A stretch of DNA of 64,000 nucleotides, taken from assembly GCA_003148945.1 (NCBI GenBank), contig QGGY01000002.1, positions 124,001 through 188,000 of the forward strand, in the 5' to 3' direction. Made by a program: the position numbers and the translations under genes. Positions 18,701-26,524 of the stretch are shown here, piece after piece (the stretch's first letter is position 1; every line of letters begins with the position of its first letter). Under the pieces are notes generated by a model. It made no database searches and was not told the DNA's origin. It saw only the letters and a list, made by a program, of their open reading frames with translations. The DNA comes from Murimonas intestini (GTDB lineage: Bacteria; Bacillota; Clostridia; Lachnospirales; Lachnospiraceae).

Positions 18701-19267
18701 TCCGCAGCCTATCAGGAACTCTTCCATACAGCTGTAGCTTACCGCCTGGTTTCTGATCCCTTCATATAGGGCCAGATGCTCCGGAGCGCATCTTTTTATC
18801 ATTTTAGAGAATTCAGGGGACAGAAACAGCACATAAGCCTTCTGGAAATCCTGCATGGCCAGCTGGGTAAATTCCTCCATATCATGTATCTCGCTGGTGG
18901 AAGTCTTGATCACTGCCCTCTCTATCTCTATCCTGTATGGTATTTTATATTCTCCCAGGTTAGAGCAGATGGTGAATTCCCCTTCCAGGACATCCCCCTC
19001 CTGCATCCCCTTTGTATCAGCCTCATAGATTATTTTTGTCTCCACGCCAAAAAAGTCCGTAGGCTCATATGCCATGCGGGCGCTTGTGGAATAAATAAAT
19101 CCCTTCATTTTCTTTTCTGCCGCGTTAGACAGCATAAAACTCCCTCTGAAGCTTTCACCCTTCTTCAGGACCAGCTCTATCTTTTCCTTAGGCAGAAGCA
19201 TCTCAGGCGCTTCATATTCGTATATTCCATTTAACAGTTGTTCTATTCTTCTCTTCAAATTAGTCAC
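15713..19267 (-). CDS. Giant DUF5717-type protein, function unknown
   Basis: A 1,184-residue soluble protein without signal peptide. The first ~270 residues are beta-rich (KIELVLKKGESFRGSFMLSN resembles an immunoglobulin/DUF4357-like sandwich). The remainder is helical with many aromatic and acidic residues, suggesting an alpha-solenoid; no enzyme motif is visible. The start is a GTG at 19267; a TTG at 19258 with AGGTG spacing is an alternative. First gene of a three-gene operon behind a TTGCAC-18-TATACT promoter. I recall the family as DUF5717, restricted to Lachnospiraceae and relatives; this is memory, not a search result. Confidence 0.8.
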   Translation of the reverse strand: MTNLKRRIEQLLNGIYEYEAPEMLLPKEKIELVLKKGESFRGSFMLSNAAEKKMKGFIYSTSARMAYEPTDFFGVETKIIYEADTKGMQEGDVLEGEFTICSNLGEYKIPYRIEIERAVIKTSTSEIHDMEEFTQLAMQDFQKAYVLFLSPEFSKMIKRCAPEHLALYEGIRNQAVSYSCMEEFLIGCGRKNPIHLSLEKRTAVFDAVTANTQEKVQITKDGWGFLRIDITSDAEFLTIEHPVVTTDEFLGSSYDISYIIDESRLHGGKNFARVRIETCYETLEFVVTASRSRQARDKSVWKQHKAQAAMMRSYIDFRMRKMDINAWIENTQDAVMAYQRAGGDNTMITLLHVQMLFAEDKSEEACIILDRLDDHKEKLNTPEILGYYLYLTTFYNKDLKYVDYIEEQVESLFLQNRESWVLQWILFYLQERYLNHPSDKLGAICQQFIYGCRSPIMYIEAYQLLLKEPMLMKRLDDFYIQLLKFICREGAMTKTIAMQVTDVSMRYKVFSEDLYGILEKCYELYPSRELVSAVCSLLIKGHRTGNEYFKWYEKGVEKDIRLTGLYEYYIESMGSLVTKQLPQIIRMYFSYNNTLGYRKKAFVYANVIRNREFDSQTYQSYRPAMEKFMIDQLAAGRVNPDLALIYRTFLTKQLLNKKLADGLAKTMFTYELTCEVPGIRKAVVIHSQLNQEQIVPVVNGKAYVQIYADDYVLFLADEEGARYASSVPYRLTRLMDEEAFLGYCEELVPDNPGLVLYKCSCAEKRGQIQVQDTEEFRRLLEFSEVREDYKKQLRQEILNFYYENRHEESLYEYLHRIDFEDFVRVDKKKLIELLADEGMCAEAFELVSVYGPEHIDLAAMVKICSRMILQLEYERDAMLENLCFYCFSSGKYDETILDYLINYYDGPVDSMKWVWRAARRFEMDAFTLEEKILVFMLFMRTGGKGTEEVFESYRRKLGKKAVCRAYAIFQSYQYFVRGIPVRYQVFQYVQRGFEKGKETPEVCKLALLKYYSQQRALLTSQRENVKKLLEEFATRQIRFAFYQKFDPALLRAYQLSDKTFIEYHTNPEAHVVLHYRVEGGREPAREQAVAMRNLFEGIFSEEFTLFYGEKLVYYFTVDLNGKEKITEEQEIVCSNKAAKTGSSRYELINQMSRFVEEGNEEAARDRLFQYLKQEALAEELFPPM

Positions 19268-19290
19268 CTGCGCTTATTTAATCTCGTCTC

Positions 19291-19320
19291 AGTATACCAC
19301 TTTTTTGACATATTGTGCAA
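19291..19320 (-). promoter_or_regulatory. Predicted promoter of the DUF5717 operon
   Basis: On the minus strand TTGCAC (19315-19320) and TATACT (19291-19296) with an 18-base spacer, about 25 bases before the start codon. Confidence 0.6.
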
Positions 19321-19358
19321 CTGCCGGGCGATATTTGTCAAAAAAGCGGGGGCGGCGT

Positions 19359-19385
19359 GTTGCCGGGCACGGAGTGAACAGTAAC
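19359..19385 (+). repeat. 27-bp palindromic repeat, diverged copy
   Basis: Matches the 27-bp core at 37811-37837 at 23 of 27 bases; the right half AGTGAACAGTAAC is identical. Lies in the 140-bp gap between nrdR and the DUF5717 gene. Confidence 0.55.
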
Positions 19386-19407
19386 GGGGCAGCATAAGCC
19401 GCCCCAC

Positions 19408-19857
19408 CTATTTTAGCATCTTCTTCAATTCATCCATAAAAGTATTCACATCTTTGAACTCACGGTAAACAGAAGCAAATCTCACATATGCCACGGCATC
19501 CAGCCCTTTAAGCTTATCCATCACCATTTCTCCGATTACACTGCTCTCTATCTCCCGGTCCTCACTGTTAAAAAGCTCCACTTCTATTTCATCTATCAGC
19601 TGGTTGATGCGCTGTACAGGAATAGGCCTTTTGTAACATGCCCGAAGCACGCCGCTTTCTATTTTAGAACGGATATACTGTTCCCTGTTGCGGTCTTTTT
19701 TAATTACGATAAGCGGTATTGTCTCCACCTTTTCATATGTAGTAAACCGTTTTCCGCACTCGTCACACAGCCGGCGCCGCCTGATAGAGCTGTTATCATC
19801 TGCCGGCCTTGAATCTACTACCCTGGTATTATCCTGATTGCAATATGGGCACTTCAT
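19408..19857 (-). CDS. nrdR: Transcriptional repressor NrdR
   Basis: 149 residues with an N-terminal zinc ribbon (CPYC at 3-6, CDECGKRF at 31-38) and an ATP-cone (about 46-136; IPLIVIKKDRNREQY). NrdR senses ATP/dATP and represses ribonucleotide reductase genes. The ATG at 19857 has AGGAGG 7 bases upstream; longer frames do not. Its usual neighbours in Clostridia are sporulation genes; YmxH is next door here, divergently oriented. Confidence 0.96.
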   Translation of the reverse strand: MKCPYCNQDNTRVVDSRPADDNSSIRRRRLCDECGKRFTTYEKVETIPLIVIKKDRNREQYIRSKIESGVLRACYKRPIPVQRINQLIDEIEVELFNSEDREIESSVIGEMVMDKLKGLDAVAYVRFASVYREFKDVNTFMDELKKMLK

Positions 19858-19926
19858 GACATGTCCTCCTGATCCTTCGCTGAAATCCGCAGCTGCTCTG
19901 TAAATGGCAGGCTGCCGCCATAAATC

Positions 19927-19953
19927 GTTACTGTGCACTCCGTGACCAGTAAC
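19927..19953 (-). repeat. 27-bp palindromic repeat, copy in the nrdR upstream region
   Basis: Read on the minus strand it differs from the core at 37811-37837 by two bases. It is inverted relative to the copy at 19359-19385, so the two bracket nrdR. Confidence 0.6.
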
Positions 19954-20083
19954 CATAAATCTTCTTTTTTCTGAGTATAGCCAATCTTCTTCCTTATGTC
20001 AATCTTTAAATCAAAGCCAGCCGAATATATAGTAACATGACCTCATATATATAGTACAAATACCTGAATTCTACGGAGTTAGT

Positions 20084-20341
20084 ATGCGAATCTGTGAGCT
20101 AAGGCAAAAAGAAGTGATCAACATATGCACCTGCAGATCTATCGGCTGCATCGGGGATGTGGATATTGACTGTAAGACAGGATGTATCCTGGCCATCATA
20201 GTCCCCGGCCCCGGAAAGATATGTTCTTTTCTGGGCCGGGAGACGGAGTATGTCATACCCTGGTGCTGTATACGCCAGATTGGGGACGACATTGTCCTTG
20301 TTGAGATCGATGAAGAAAAATTTTATAAAAAATGCGAGTGA
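20084..20341 (+). CDS. YlmC/YmxH family sporulation protein (PRC-barrel)
   Basis: 85 residues; the whole protein is one PRC-barrel-like domain (MRICELRQKEVINICTCRSI, later VIPWCCIRQIGDDIVLVEI). Family members are conserved in spore-forming Firmicutes, and several are linked to sporulation sigma genes. GGAG lies 5 bases before the ATG. The stop codon directly abuts the stop of the convergent P-type ATPase gene, with no space for a terminator. It is cysteine-rich (six Cys). Biochemical role unknown. Confidence 0.88.
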   Translation: MRICELRQKEVINICTCRSIGCIGDVDIDCKTGCILAIIVPGPGKICSFLGRETEYVIPWCCIRQIGDDIVLVEIDEEKFYKKCE

Positions 20342-22960
20342 TCATTCACCATGTTTAATGAGTCCAAAGGCTTTTGAACATTCCATCACAAGCAGAGGGA
20401 CCAGAATCAGCCCGAGTGCGGCCAGATACATCCACACAGGCAGGATAATGAGTCCGAAGGCCTCTGCTGCCGGTGTAAACACTACAGCTGCCACCAGCAG
20501 GACAGATATAAGGGCTGCCATATTCAGCTTTCTGTTTGTAAAAAAGCCTGTTTTAAACAGCGAGCGGTTGGAACGCATATTGAATGCCTGTACTACCTGT
20601 GAAAGTGCCAGAACCATAAACGCCATGGTCTGACCTCCGGCCGCTTCACCTGTCACCTGTATTCCGATCCTGAAGGCAATCAGGGAAAGAAGGCCGAACA
20701 TAAGCCCCTGCAGGGCGATCCTCAGTCCGAACCCCCTGGCAAATATTCCCTCATCCTTTGGCCTTGGCTTCTGATCCATGATGCCCTCTTCCACTGCTTC
20801 CATTCCAAGAGCCACAGCCGGAAGCCCGTCTGTCACCAGATTGATCCACAGCAGCTGCATGGACAGCAGAGGCGTCTGGCGCCACAGTATCATGGCGCAG
20901 AACACAGTCAATACCTCTCCAATATTTGTTCCCAGCAGGAAACCTACCACCTTCTTAATATTGGCATAGATCCCGCGCCCCTCTTTTACAGCATCAACTA
21001 TAGTTGCAAAATTATCGTCAGTCAGAGTCATATCCGCTGCACCCTTTGCCACGTCTGTCCCTGTTATTCCCATTGCGCAGCCAATGTCGGCAGCCTTCAG
21101 CGCCGGAGCGTCGTTTACACCGTCCCCTGTCATGGATACGATCTGGCCTTTAGCCTGCCATGCCCGCACTATCCTTATCTTGTTCTCAGGAGATACTCTT
21201 GCATACACAGAGATGTGCTCTACCTTTTCAGCAAATTCTTTTTCACCCATCTCATCCAGCTCTGCTCCCGTTACAGCCTGGTCACCTTCCCTTAGGATTC
21301 CCAGCTCTTTGGCGATAGCCGATGCCGTCACTACATGGTCCCCTGTGATCATGACAGGACGGATGCCTGCCTTCCTGCATACACTGACAGCTTCTTTCGC
21401 TTCCGGGCGGGGAGGGTCTATCATTCCCACCAGACCTTTAAAGGTAAGCCCGTTCTCCAGTTCGCTGCTGTTTAGTTCCTCAGGTATCTCCTCTATTTCT
21501 TTTACGGCAATTGCTATTACCCTGAGGGCCTGCCTGCTCATCTTCTCGTTCTCTTCCCTGGCCTTATCCACATTTCCTGAGACGCACCTGGAGAACAGCA
21601 TATCACAGGCGCCCTTTACAATGACTGTATACCTGCCGTTCATTTCATTAATGGTTGTCATCAGTTTCCTGTCTGAATCAAAGGGAAGTTCTCCCAGCCT
21701 TGTATATTCAGAATTAAGCTCATCTTTTTCCATTCCGTTCTGGCATGCTGCCAGAATAATGGATGTCTCTGTCGGATCGCCAATATGCTGCACCTGCCCA
21801 TCTTCCCTGATCTGGATGGAGCCGTCTGAACACAGGGTCCCCAGTTTTAAAAGCTCCCGCACCTTTTCTGAATTGCCGGCGCCTATATCCTCAGTCCCCT
21901 CTTCCCCGTCGACATAAGCCTTCACCAGCGTCATCCTGTTCTGTGTCAGGGTCCCTGTCTTATCGGAGCAGATGACGGATGCGCTTCCCAATGTCTCTAC
22001 AGCGGGCAGCCTTCTTATAATAGCATTTTTCTTAACCATCCTCTGCACGCCTATGGACAAGACTATTGTCACGATAGCCGGCAGGCCTTCCGGAATGGCG
22101 GACACAGCAAGTGAGACAGCTGTCATGAATATTTCAAGAGGGGCAATCCCATCTGCGAGGCCCACAACAAAAATGACTGCACAGGCGGCAAGAGCCAGTA
22201 TCCCCAGATATTTTCCCAGCTGCGCCAGCTTCTTCTGAAGAGGCGTCTGGGCATCCTCTGCACCTTCCAGAAGATCTGCTATTTTTCCCATCTCAGTATC
22301 CATGCCTGTGGCAGTCACCACAGCTGTCCCCGTACCGTAGGTAATGCTGCATCCGGAGTAGACCATATTGACCCGGTCGCCCAGGGCCGCCTTTTCCTCC
22401 ACCAGGACCCCGGCATCCTTCTCCGCTGCCACCGACTCGCCTGTCAGGGCCGATTCTTCTGATTTCAGGCTGCTGGAACGTATCAGCCTTGCGTCAGCAG
22501 GCACGAAGTCGCCAGCTTCCAGCCTGATGATATCTCCGGGAACAAGCCTGGATGCTTCCAGCAGCTCTTCCTTTCCGTTCCTCATCACCTTTGCGTGAGG
22601 AGCCGACAGGCTTTTCAGAGCATCCATAGCCTTCTCTGCCTTTCCCTCCTGGAGCATTCCCATGACTGCATTTGCCACAACTATGGCAAGGATCAGCACC
22701 GGTTCAAAAAATTCTCCCCCATCCCCTTCATGTACTGCTATGGCAAATGAGACAGCGGCAGCAGCCAGCAGGATGACGATCATTACATCCTTAAACTGCT
22801 CCGCAAACCGCTGGAGATTAGTTTTTTTCTTCTTTTCCTGAAGCTTATTCTCTCCGTATTTCTGTATACGTTCCTCTGCCTGCACATCCGTCAGGCCCGC
22901 ATCCGCATCTGTCTTCAGCTCATCTAAAAGCTCCGGCAGTTCTCTGCTATATGGCACCAT
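20342..22960 (-). CDS. Calcium-type P-type ATPase
   Basis: 872 residues of the P2 (SERCA/PMCA-like) family, pumping Ca2+ or a similar cation out of the cell. Seen in order: N-terminal actuator-linked region, first helix pair (about 58-100), TGES actuator loop (173-176), phosphorylation motif DKTGTLT (Asp 333), the M4 ion site AIPEGLPA (about 289-296), hinge TGDGVNDAPALKAADIG, and a six-helix C-terminal block with NLVTDGLPAVALG. This matches bacterial LMCA1-like pumps. GGGGGAG lies 4 bases before the ATG. Monocistronic. Confidence 0.94.
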   Translation of the reverse strand: MVPYSRELPELLDELKTDADAGLTDVQAEERIQKYGENKLQEKKKKTNLQRFAEQFKDVMIVILLAAAAVSFAIAVHEGDGGEFFEPVLILAIVVANAVMGMLQEGKAEKAMDALKSLSAPHAKVMRNGKEELLEASRLVPGDIIRLEAGDFVPADARLIRSSSLKSEESALTGESVAAEKDAGVLVEEKAALGDRVNMVYSGCSITYGTGTAVVTATGMDTEMGKIADLLEGAEDAQTPLQKKLAQLGKYLGILALAACAVIFVVGLADGIAPLEIFMTAVSLAVSAIPEGLPAIVTIVLSIGVQRMVKKNAIIRRLPAVETLGSASVICSDKTGTLTQNRMTLVKAYVDGEEGTEDIGAGNSEKVRELLKLGTLCSDGSIQIREDGQVQHIGDPTETSIILAACQNGMEKDELNSEYTRLGELPFDSDRKLMTTINEMNGRYTVIVKGACDMLFSRCVSGNVDKAREENEKMSRQALRVIAIAVKEIEEIPEELNSSELENGLTFKGLVGMIDPPRPEAKEAVSVCRKAGIRPVMITGDHVVTASAIAKELGILREGDQAVTGAELDEMGEKEFAEKVEHISVYARVSPENKIRIVRAWQAKGQIVSMTGDGVNDAPALKAADIGCAMGITGTDVAKGAADMTLTDDNFATIVDAVKEGRGIYANIKKVVGFLLGTNIGEVLTVFCAMILWRQTPLLSMQLLWINLVTDGLPAVALGMEAVEEGIMDQKPRPKDEGIFARGFGLRIALQGLMFGLLSLIAFRIGIQVTGEAAGGQTMAFMVLALSQVVQAFNMRSNRSLFKTGFFTNRKLNMAALISVLLVAAVVFTPAAEAFGLIILPVWMYLAALGLILVPLLVMECSKAFGLIKHGE

Positions 22961-23076
22961 TTTACTCCCCCCATCCTGTTTTATATTTATTTATATAAGA
23001 TACCATATTTTTCTAGTATAGTACAGGTGAAACGTGATATAATGGAGCCAATAAAATACTGACATAGGAGGACCAC

Positions 23077-24186
23077 ATGGAAAAATCAAAAGTTTACTTT
23101 ATCAATCTTCACACTAAGAACAACGACAATCTCCAGAAAAAGTTAACCCGCCTGATGAAGCATGCCGGAATCGACACAATTGACTTTAGCAAGAAATTCA
23201 CAGCTATCAAGATACATTTCGGAGAGCCTGGAAATCTTGCTTATCTTCGCCCCAACTATGCGAAAACTGTAGCCGATATGGTGACATCACTAGGCGGCAG
23301 GCCTTTCCTTACAGACTGCAATACACTCTATGTCGGAGGCCGCAAAAATGCTCTGGACCACATTGAGAGTGCGTATGTAAACGGATTCTCACCATTTTCC
23401 ACAGGCTGCCATATCCTCATAGCCGACGGACTCAAGGGTACGGATGATATTCTTGTCCCTGTTGAAAATGGAGAATATGTAAAGGAGGCAAAGATCGGAC
23501 GCGCCATTATGGACGCAGATATAATAATTTCCCTCACTCATTTTAAAGGCCACGAAGCCACAGGCTTTGGCGGCACTTTGAAAAACCTCGGCATGGGCTG
23601 CGGCTCCAGAGCAGGAAAAATGGAAATGCACAGCGCCGGGAAGCCTCATGTAGAGGCAGAGGACTGTATCGGCTGCGGAGCCTGCAGCAGGATATGCGCC
23701 CATGAAGCAGCTGTAGTAAAAGACAAAAAGGCATCTATCGACCACAATAAATGTGTTGGATGCGGCAGATGTATCGGAGTCTGTCCTCAGGATGCAGTCA
23801 AGGCTGCTTCCGATGAGTCAAACGATATTTTAAACAGGAAGATTGCTGAATATGCCAAAGCTGTCGTGGACGGACGCCCAAGTTTCCACATCAGCCTTGT
23901 CATAGATGTATCCCCTTACTGCGATTGTCACGGTGAAAATGATATTCCTATCGTACCTGATGTGGGAATGTTTGCTTCCTTTGACCCCGTAGCCCTGGAT
24001 ACAGCCTGCGCTGATGCCGTCAATGCCCAGCCGCCTATAGCCGGCAGCCTTCTGGCAAAGAGTACAGATCATTCCCATGACCATTTCCACGCTGTCAGCC
24101 CGGATACCAACTGGAAATCAGCTGTTGAACACGGAGTGAAGATCGGTCTTGGAAACAGTGAATATGAGCTGATTGAAGTTAAATAA
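23077..24186 (+). CDS. DUF362 protein with two [4Fe-4S] ferredoxin clusters
   Basis: 369 residues. N-terminal and C-terminal parts form the DUF362 domain (IKIHFGEPGNLAYLRPNY; THFKGHEATGFGGTLKNLGM). About residues 189-245 are a 2[4Fe-4S] ferredoxin insert with CIGCGACSRIC and CVGCGRCIGVC motifs. Such proteins are common in anaerobes, probably in electron transfer or metal handling; no function is established. AGGAGG lies before the ATG, and a TATAAT at 23038-23043 may be the -10 box. A sigG-leader-like hairpin follows the stop. Confidence 0.92.
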   Translation: MEKSKVYFINLHTKNNDNLQKKLTRLMKHAGIDTIDFSKKFTAIKIHFGEPGNLAYLRPNYAKTVADMVTSLGGRPFLTDCNTLYVGGRKNALDHIESAYVNGFSPFSTGCHILIADGLKGTDDILVPVENGEYVKEAKIGRAIMDADIIISLTHFKGHEATGFGGTLKNLGMGCGSRAGKMEMHSAGKPHVEAEDCIGCGACSRICAHEAAVVKDKKASIDHNKCVGCGRCIGVCPQDAVKAASDESNDILNRKIAEYAKAVVDGRPSFHISLVIDVSPYCDCHGENDIPIVPDVGMFASFDPVALDTACADAVNAQPPIAGSLLAKSTDHSHDHFHAVSPDTNWKSAVEHGVKIGLGNSEYELIEVK

Positions 24187-24230
24187 AACGTAATTGTTCA
24201 GTACCTTCACAGTTACAATAAAACTACATT

Positions 24231-24294
24231 AAGAGCCATAATAAGAATCCGCCTGGATCTTTCATCCGGTAAAATGATTCTTACTATGGCTCTT
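24231..24294 (-). repeat. Orphan copy of the sigG leader hairpin
   Basis: Stem 24231-24249 with 24276-24294 (19 pairs as minus-strand RNA, one G-U) and an inner stem near 24253-24269. The sequence nearly matches the sigG leader at 34926-34989: the 19-base left arm is identical, the right arm differs by one base, and the inner stem differs by paired changes. Read on the minus strand it holds AGGCGG in place of AGGAGG and an ATG-GCT-CTT-AAT start, which stops after 8 codons (24213-24239). It lies between the convergent pgmB-like and DUF362 genes. Confidence 0.8.
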
Positions 24295-24344
24295 ATATGC
24301 ATATTCACTTGGCTTGTTGCCCGCGGGAATAAAATTTAGTTTGT

Positions 24345-24995
24345 TCATATGAACTTGCGCACTTCCATAATATCAGCAAATGTACGAATAGGATAATCTG
24401 TTCTGCTATATCCTGCCGCTTCCCCGATTCCAATTGCCTTCATTCCGCTGTTCACTGCTGCATCGATTCCTGCACAGGCATCTTCCACTACAATACAATT
24501 CTCCGGTTTTTCTCCGAGGTATTCTGCTGCTTTTAGAAAAACTTCGGGATCTGGTTTGGATTTTGAGATATTCGTACCATCGGATACAGTGTCGAATACC
24601 TCCAGCAGCTGTACCCGCTCCAGTATATATTTCGCATTTTTACTGGACGAACCAATTGCCAGCTTATATCCCATAATCTGTAGTTTCCTGAGTGTATCTC
24701 TTACTTCCGCTGTCACATCTGAGGGCTTCATTGCAGAAAGAAGTTCAAAGTAATATCTGTTCTTCTCTTCAGCAAGCAAGTTTTTTTCATGATCTGAAAA
24801 TTGCCGCTCCGCCCTTTCCAGAATAATATCCAGGCTTTTCATTCTGCTTATACCCCGAAGCCGGTTATTAACCGTCTCATCAAAATATACACCAATCCGG
24901 TCAGCCATCTTCTTCCAAGCCTGATAATGATATTTATCAGTGAATACCAGAACACCATCCAGATCAAATATGAAAGCCCTCACTTCTCTATCCAT
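24345..24995 (-). CDS. pgmB: HAD-superfamily hydrolase, beta-phosphoglucomutase-like
   Basis: 216 residues with HAD motif I FIFDLDGVL (nucleophile Asp about 10, acid Asp 12), motif II AIGSSSKNAK, Lys in SKSKPDPEVF and motif III VVEDACAGIDA. The cap has RLRGISRMKSL, which resembles the RLKGISR substrate stretch of beta-phosphoglucomutase. That would convert beta-glucose-1-phosphate to glucose-6-phosphate. No disaccharide phosphorylase is nearby, so another sugar phosphate is possible. Last gene of the glycan operon; 27 bp after the metallo-hydrolase gene. Confidence 0.82.
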   Translation of the reverse strand: MDREVRAFIFDLDGVLVFTDKYHYQAWKKMADRIGVYFDETVNNRLRGISRMKSLDIILERAERQFSDHEKNLLAEEKNRYYFELLSAMKPSDVTAEVRDTLRKLQIMGYKLAIGSSSKNAKYILERVQLLEVFDTVSDGTNISKSKPDPEVFLKAAEYLGEKPENCIVVEDACAGIDAAVNSGMKAIGIGEAAGYSRTDYPIRTFADIMEVRKFI

Positions 24996-25022
24996 ATTTT
25001 CGCTGTCCCTCTCTTAATATGT

Positions 25023-25763
25023 TCATACCAGCCCCAGTTCCTTCAAAAACACTTTCTTATCCCACCGGCCGTCAAATTTCTCCTGTGCCTGGATAAACGC
25101 ATCACGGATGACCGCATCGCCGTCCCGCAGACATCCCTGCATATGAGCGCTGAGCAGAATGTCTGCATGAATGTGCATCAGTTTATAGAGGCTTCTCATA
25201 TAGTTGTCATAGTCTGAATCAAGAAACCATTGATCACCAATCCATGCTTTCTCACCATAAGCACCAATATGAAAAACGTCTCCCAGAAACATAATATTCT
25301 TTCCATTCATCTCTACAAGATACACTACATCTCCTATACTGTGTCCAGGTGCTTCAATCACAGAAAACTTTAGTCCGTGAATCAGCAGTTCTTCTCCGTC
25401 TTTTACGTATTGATCCGGTACAAATGGTTCATAAGCTGCAGGATATGCATAATAAAAGTTCAGGGGATTCTCTGCTTCCTCCACAGAAACAGCCTTATCC
25501 CCAACGATTATTTTTGCTCCCATGCGCTGCAGCATGGCAGTATTTCCGGCATGGTCTCCATGAGGATGGGTAATCAGTACATGTGTGACCGGCAGACAAT
25601 CAATTCCCCAGTAACGCATATTTTCCAAAACTATCTGCCAATCGCTGTCATCCGTACCGCAGTCCACCAGTATGAGCGCGTTCTCTGCCTTTATAGCAAA
25701 GATATTCGGAACCATACGGTATTCCTCTCCGGCCAGTTTGTATACATCTTTTAATATCTGCAT
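25023..25763 (-). CDS. Metallo-beta-lactamase-fold hydrolase
   Basis: 246 residues with the zinc motif THPHGDHAG (about 66-74), a second-sphere His in APGHSIGDVV, Asp in FLGDVFH and a final His in LSAHMQG. This is the complete di-metal set, so the enzyme should be active. No signal peptide, so it is cytosolic. In this operon it may hydrolyse a lactone, an ester or a thioester formed during sugar breakdown; the sequence does not decide. Spaced 23 bp from the NTF2-like gene. Confidence 0.88.
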   Translation of the reverse strand: MQILKDVYKLAGEEYRMVPNIFAIKAENALILVDCGTDDSDWQIVLENMRYWGIDCLPVTHVLITHPHGDHAGNTAMLQRMGAKIIVGDKAVSVEEAENPLNFYYAYPAAYEPFVPDQYVKDGEELLIHGLKFSVIEAPGHSIGDVVYLVEMNGKNIMFLGDVFHIGAYGEKAWIGDQWFLDSDYDNYMRSLYKLMHIHADILLSAHMQGCLRDGDAVIRDAFIQAQEKFDGRWDKKVFLKELGLV

Positions 25764-25786
25764 CTTCTATTTTCTCAGCACAGGCA

Positions 25787-26479
25787 TCATAAGCTCCCGC
25801 ACTTCCCTTTCTGTTGTTCTGTTCTCAGATACCACTCATCCCCGTCCCACGTCTCATACGGCAGCGGCCCCATTGGCAGGGCCTCCTGCACAAAATCCGG
25901 GGAATAGGGATTGTACAGCTTCGAAGGATGATCCGAATGTCCCGTTTTACGAACATAAAAAGTTCTCTGATCTGCCCATCCTTCGGTATATGGGCACTTC
26001 ACATGGGAAACCCACCGCATATGCCATATTTTCCATTTCCCGTTTTCCAGAATAAAATCATTGGCATAAGCGCCAAAACACCAAACCGATTCAGGATTTG
26101 CCCCCGGGCTTCTCTTCACCGTCTCGATCCCGGGGCTCCACCAGACTCCTCTGGCTGTCTTTCCGTCCCCTGCCACTTCAATAAATGGCGTGGTGAGATA
26201 ATGCACCAGCATGACTCCTCTATACGCTTCCTCATCCATATCATTATAGGTGCCGCAAAACAGATTTCGCACCGCATCCGGTCCGCAGCAGGGATCGCTG
26301 TCCGCAATCTGCACCGAAACATCCGGGGTTTCCATGGCAAAATCCATAGGATGAAGTGACATATTTTTCTGGTTATGCATTACCTCGTAATGTGCCATCA
26401 GGTTACAGATCTCTTCCTTGGCCAGAAGCCTCTTAACTTCTTTCTCCAGTTTTTCCAGCTGTTCTTCTATTGGTTTCAT
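25787..26479 (-). CDS. NTF2-like (SnoaL-type) protein
   Basis: 230 residues. A short N-terminal coiled coil (IEEQLEKLEKEVKRLLAKEE) leads into a cone-shaped NTF2/SnoaL-like domain (ICNLMAHYEVMHNQKN at the start, later GKWKIWHMRWVSHVKCPY). The fold serves dehydratases, isomerases and binding proteins, so the role is open. Homologous architecture appears in anaerobic gut bacteria near glycoside or aromatic catabolism genes (memory). Co-transcribed with GH3 upstream and the metallo-hydrolase downstream. Confidence 0.8.
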   Translation of the reverse strand: MKPIEEQLEKLEKEVKRLLAKEEICNLMAHYEVMHNQKNMSLHPMDFAMETPDVSVQIADSDPCCGPDAVRNLFCGTYNDMDEEAYRGVMLVHYLTTPFIEVAGDGKTARGVWWSPGIETVKRSPGANPESVWCFGAYANDFILENGKWKIWHMRWVSHVKCPYTEGWADQRTFYVRKTGHSDHPSKLYNPYSPDFVQEALPMGPLPYETWDGDEWYLRTEQQKGKCGSL

Positions 26480-26524
26480 CTCTCCGCCTCACTTATTTAT
26501 TTTTCCATGATAATCCGGAATCCC

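Noticed and set aside
21084-21917. 277-codon plus-strand frame inside the P-type ATPase gene
   Set aside because: It is a Ser/Pro-rich shadow of the conserved ATPase on the opposite strand, with no ribosome site.
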